This document shows, one piece after another, positions 7,601 through 8,217 of a stretch of 8,217 nucleotides of DNA. The stretch's first letter is position 1. Each line of letters starts with the position of its first letter. Below the pieces are notes generated by a model that was given only the letters and a program-made list of their open reading frames with translations, had not been told where the DNA came from and did no database searches. Location of the stretch: the NCBI GenBank assembly GCA_028717865.1, contig JAQUMZ010000099.1, forward strand, positions 1 through 8,217. The letters are read 5' to 3'. Origin of the DNA: Elusimicrobiota bacterium. Its GTDB lineage: Bacteria; Elusimicrobiota; Elusimicrobia; UBA1565; UBA9628. The position numbers and the translations under genes are program-made.

Positions 7601-8217
7601 TGCGCGGCTACAGCGCCGTCGCCGACCCCGACGGCGCCGATCCCGCCAACCCGGAGTTCGCGTTCGTTTCCACGGCGGCCTTTTTCTCCGGCGTGGACGG
7701 CTTGAGCCGCGGGCGCGTCCCCAACTATTCCGGCGGCAATCTGGCGGTGGACGGCGACGCCGGCCGGGTGAGCCTGCCTCCGGGCGTCTTCCGGGTCGAG
7801 GCTTCCTCCTGCGTCGAGGTCGCGCTGCAGGTGTCGCGGGAACCATTGGCGGGCGGGTGGGGCGCCGCCGCGGGCGGGGGCCTCGCGGCCATGCGCAGGC
7901 CGCCGGCGGCCTACCCGGCCGGGCTTTTGCGCGCCTTGGCCGCCGCGCCGCCCGAGGTCCGGCCGTTGAGCGCCTTTTACGACGTGGGGCTGGCTCCCGG
8001 CGCGCGCGCCGACCTGGCCCGGCCGGCGCAGTTGAGCCTCGCCTATTCCACGGGGGTCGATCCCGCCAAGCTCAACGTCTACTGGTACAACGCCGCGGCT
8101 AACGCCTATATCCTCCAGCAGGACGTGACCGGGGCGCCGGCCGCCGTGGACGCGGGCAACCGCACGATCACCACCAGCGTCAACCACTTCTCGACCTTCG
8201 GGCTCTTCGAGGCCGGC
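1..8217 (+). CDS. Giant modular surface/secreted protein, partial at both ends
   Basis: Frame 1 is open for all 2739 codons with no stop, and recognisable domain patterns follow each other in this frame from end to end, so there is no sign of a frameshift. Third codon positions are mostly G or C, as expected for a real gene at this GC. The first in-frame ATG (235-237, residue 79) lies inside a repeat and is not a credible start; the true start, any signal peptide and the stop are outside the window. Order of parts: Gly/Ser/Thr-rich repeats (1-564), Ig-like modules (566-1290), eleven carboxypeptidase-regulatory-like modules (1291-2455), SbsA-like Ig module (2456-2556), terminal-type domain with VNHFSTFGLF (2557-2739). 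I count about ten cysteines and few lysines; no catalytic motif or membrane segment is evident. Inferred role: an extracellular adhesin-like or structural protein. The specific ligand and function are unknown. The module set suggests an Elusimicrobiota/Omnitrophota-like source, from memory only. Confidence 0.93.
1696..1980 (+). other. Ig-like (invasin/Big_1-type) domain 1
   Basis: Residues ~566-660 read as a bacterial Ig-like module: the strand LKVMAPGPQQAGTPFPIAVR, then AVDASGNPVPGV, a run of alternating strands, and GATIFSNVVLRTAQTVSIYP. The 'AGTPFxIxVRAVDAxGNPVPG' opening is the common signature of Big_1/invasin-type repeats. These serve as rigid extracellular spacers or binding modules. 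It follows directly after the repeat array. Confidence 0.6.
1987..2292 (+). other. Ig-like domain 2 with LQVLMPGE...GKTG lead-in
   Basis: Residues ~663-764 begin with RLQVLMPGE (665-673) and AGKTG (681-685). They continue with FSAQVRGTDSFWNLVPG, VELSTAAPLPGN, and a closing 'LSAGATVFSFVVLTASAASVALTAADLS' pattern. This is a Big_1-like Ig module preceded by a stereotyped PGE...GKTG segment. I recall that lead-in from tandem Ig modules in large Elusimicrobiota-type proteins, where it usually occurs in several near-identical copies. Here it appears once in this form and is diverged. Confidence 0.55.
2347..2691 (+). other. Ig-like domain 3 (GTAxDxxxISxVxVAV type)
   Basis: Residues ~783-897 contain LTGTAADDVAISRVIVAVQ (804-822), an aromatic-rich middle (LFYSWSPPAFDSP), and DRTSYYVLAVATNPSD (870-885). 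This follows the pattern of extracellular Ig/FN3-like modules with 'I-x-G-T-A-x-D' near the start and 'Y-x-V-x-A-x-A-x-N' near the end. The role is probably structural. Confidence 0.5.
2707..3159 (+). other. Beta-sandwich domain 4 (DGEGTAA...LPDGWTRP type)
   Basis: Residues ~903-1053 start with GDPGDGEGTAAALTPATAG (904-922), followed by LTATVIFTAGGRGVAAGGAVAVHLPDGWTRPE (split here as LTATVIFTAGGRGV and AVHLPDGWTRPE, W953) and later VLFRPLAPLTPGQ, DFAVMSR and SPRLSL. The scheme 'DGxGTxxVxPxTxxAG...GGxVxVxLPxGW' is a recurrent module of large bacterial extracellular proteins that I recognise from memory but cannot name as a family. No catalytic residues are suggested. Confidence 0.45.
3160..3498 (+). 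other. Ig-like domain 5 (LxF...DACG...FYFRTSTTG type)
   Basis: Residues ~1054-1166 show PARLAFAPPAPF, LRLTDACGAS (C1087), VSISAGRFDE, SRVSFLVNQSSGDAKFYFR, and TSTTG. The C-terminal part matches the 'hxIxxGxSSAxFYYxDTxxG' ending of Ig-like modules in large extracellular proteins. Domains 4 and 5 sit back to back, the order in which I have seen the two types paired. Confidence 0.5.
3523..3870 (+). other. FlgD-like Ig domain in an internal position
   Basis: Residues ~1175-1290 include SIAVPGGQAFVNFVPSDPAL, RWTATVSSCGATFF (C1228), LSWNGFDES (1249-1257), and GPATYFVRLEFEGGAG (1265-1280). 'W-N/D-G-x-D/N...G-x-Y-x-V-R-h-E' is the core of FlgD-like Ig domains, which in secreted proteins often sit near the C-terminus. 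Here it lies mid-protein and leads straight into the carboxypeptidase-regulatory-like array. Confidence 0.5.
3871..7365 (+). repeat. Tandem array of 11 carboxypeptidase-regulatory-like (transthyretin-like) modules
   Basis: Residues ~1291-2455 carry eleven units of about 93-115 residues, one longer. Each has the core F/Y-x3-G-L-x-x-G-x-Y or a variant: FQIFGLRAGAAY (1329), WTVLGAAPGVY (1440), YALYGLEPGSW (1539), FTLGGLEDGVY (1644), VLLGPFAPGTY (1741), FAFSNLPWGDY (1896), YRLGGVAAGDY (1993), FVIEGLLPGLY (2108), FVLAGLDPRVRLY (2201), YFFIPALAAGTY (2312), YRIDGLRAGVPY (2406). Most units start with an 'I/L-x-G-x-h' strand (VIRGTATV, VITGRLAV, RLRGRVVDAGSG, YIRGRLSAP, LSGRLLKPGG) and end with a 'LxLxL' strand. 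This is the CarboxypepD_reg/transthyretin-like beta-sandwich pattern, common in tandem in secreted bacterial proteins as stalk or carbohydrate/protein-binding modules. The units are strongly diverged from each other, so the array looks old. Confidence 0.7.
7366..7668 (+). other. SbsA/Big_5-like Ig domain
   Basis: Residues ~2456-2556 contain EFELLFEFSQPLRRRLACDD (2469-2488), LELLLSTAGASGALSRRELS, DDRRQLRAAYAP and SFTVRLRGYSAV. 'FxhxFxFSxPL...GxLS...hSxDxxxLxxxY...FxVxL' is the layout of bacterial Ig-like modules of the SbsA/Big_5 sort found in S-layer and other surface proteins. It ends the stretch of transthyretin-like modules. Confidence 0.45.
7669..8217 (+). other. C-terminal-type beta domain ending in VNHFSTFGLF
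   Basis: Residues ~2557-2739 (cut by the window edge) contain VSLPPGVFRVEASSCVEVAL (C2604), LSAFYDVGLAPGA, LARPAQLSLAYSTGVDPAKL, NVYWYNAAANAY, and finally VDAGNRTITTSVNHFSTFGL with LFEAG. The ending 'YxxxVDxxxLxVYYYN...W/Y...VDxxNxTITTxVxHFSTFxLF' is a module I recall from the C-terminal parts of large extracellular proteins, loosely like ZU5/GAIN-type arrangements. In such proteins a FlgD-like or sorting domain commonly follows, so the true C-terminus may be near, just outside the window. Confidence 0.5.

Noticed and set aside
3040..8187. Long - strand open frame (1715 codons)
   Set aside because: It is codon-aligned with frame 1 and stays open only because frame 1 avoids TTA, CTA and TCA. 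The translation is Arg/Gly/Gln/Ala-rich low complexity with no recognisable domain.

Overview
The whole window lies inside one protein-coding gene on the + strand. Reading from base 1, all 2739 codons to base 8217 are open, with no stop. Neither the start codon nor the stop codon is present, so the gene runs off both ends and encodes more than 2739 residues. No second gene, RNA gene, promoter, terminator, mobile element or CRISPR array could be supported.

The protein is a very large, mostly beta-structured modular protein of the secreted or cell-surface type. From the N-terminal side of the window: (1) residues ~1-564, about seven degenerate Gly/Ser/Thr-rich repeats of ~60-100 residues, ending in the motif GGNSNWNF; (2) residues ~566-1290, a string of immunoglobulin-like modules (two invasin/Big_1-like, one 'GTAxD' type, one 'PxGW' type, one 'FYFRTSTTG' type and one FlgD-like); (3) residues ~1291-2455, eleven tandem carboxypeptidase-regulatory-like (transthyretin-like) beta-sandwich modules, each marked by an F/Y-x3-G-L-x-x-G-x-Y core; (4) residues ~2456-2739, a SbsA/Big_5-like Ig module followed by a terminal-type domain ending in VNHFSTFGLF. 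No enzymatic motif was seen.

The DNA is roughly 70-75% GC by eye, with G or C at most third codon positions. The module set (LQVLMPGE...GKTG, DGEGTAA...LPDGW, FYFRTSTTG, SWNGFDE, NHFSTF) resembles, from memory, large surface proteins of uncultured Elusimicrobiota/Omnitrophota-type bacteria. This assignment is an inference and could not be searched here.

The high GC creates long false open frames: a 1835-codon frame on + (1683-7190) and a 1715-codon frame on - (3040-8187). Their translations are low-complexity Arg/Gly/Ala/Pro sequence without domain signals, so both are rejected. The most interesting points are the size of the gene, the eleven-module array with one oversized module carrying a cysteine pair, the FlgD-like module placed internally, and a few palindromes inside the coding sequence.
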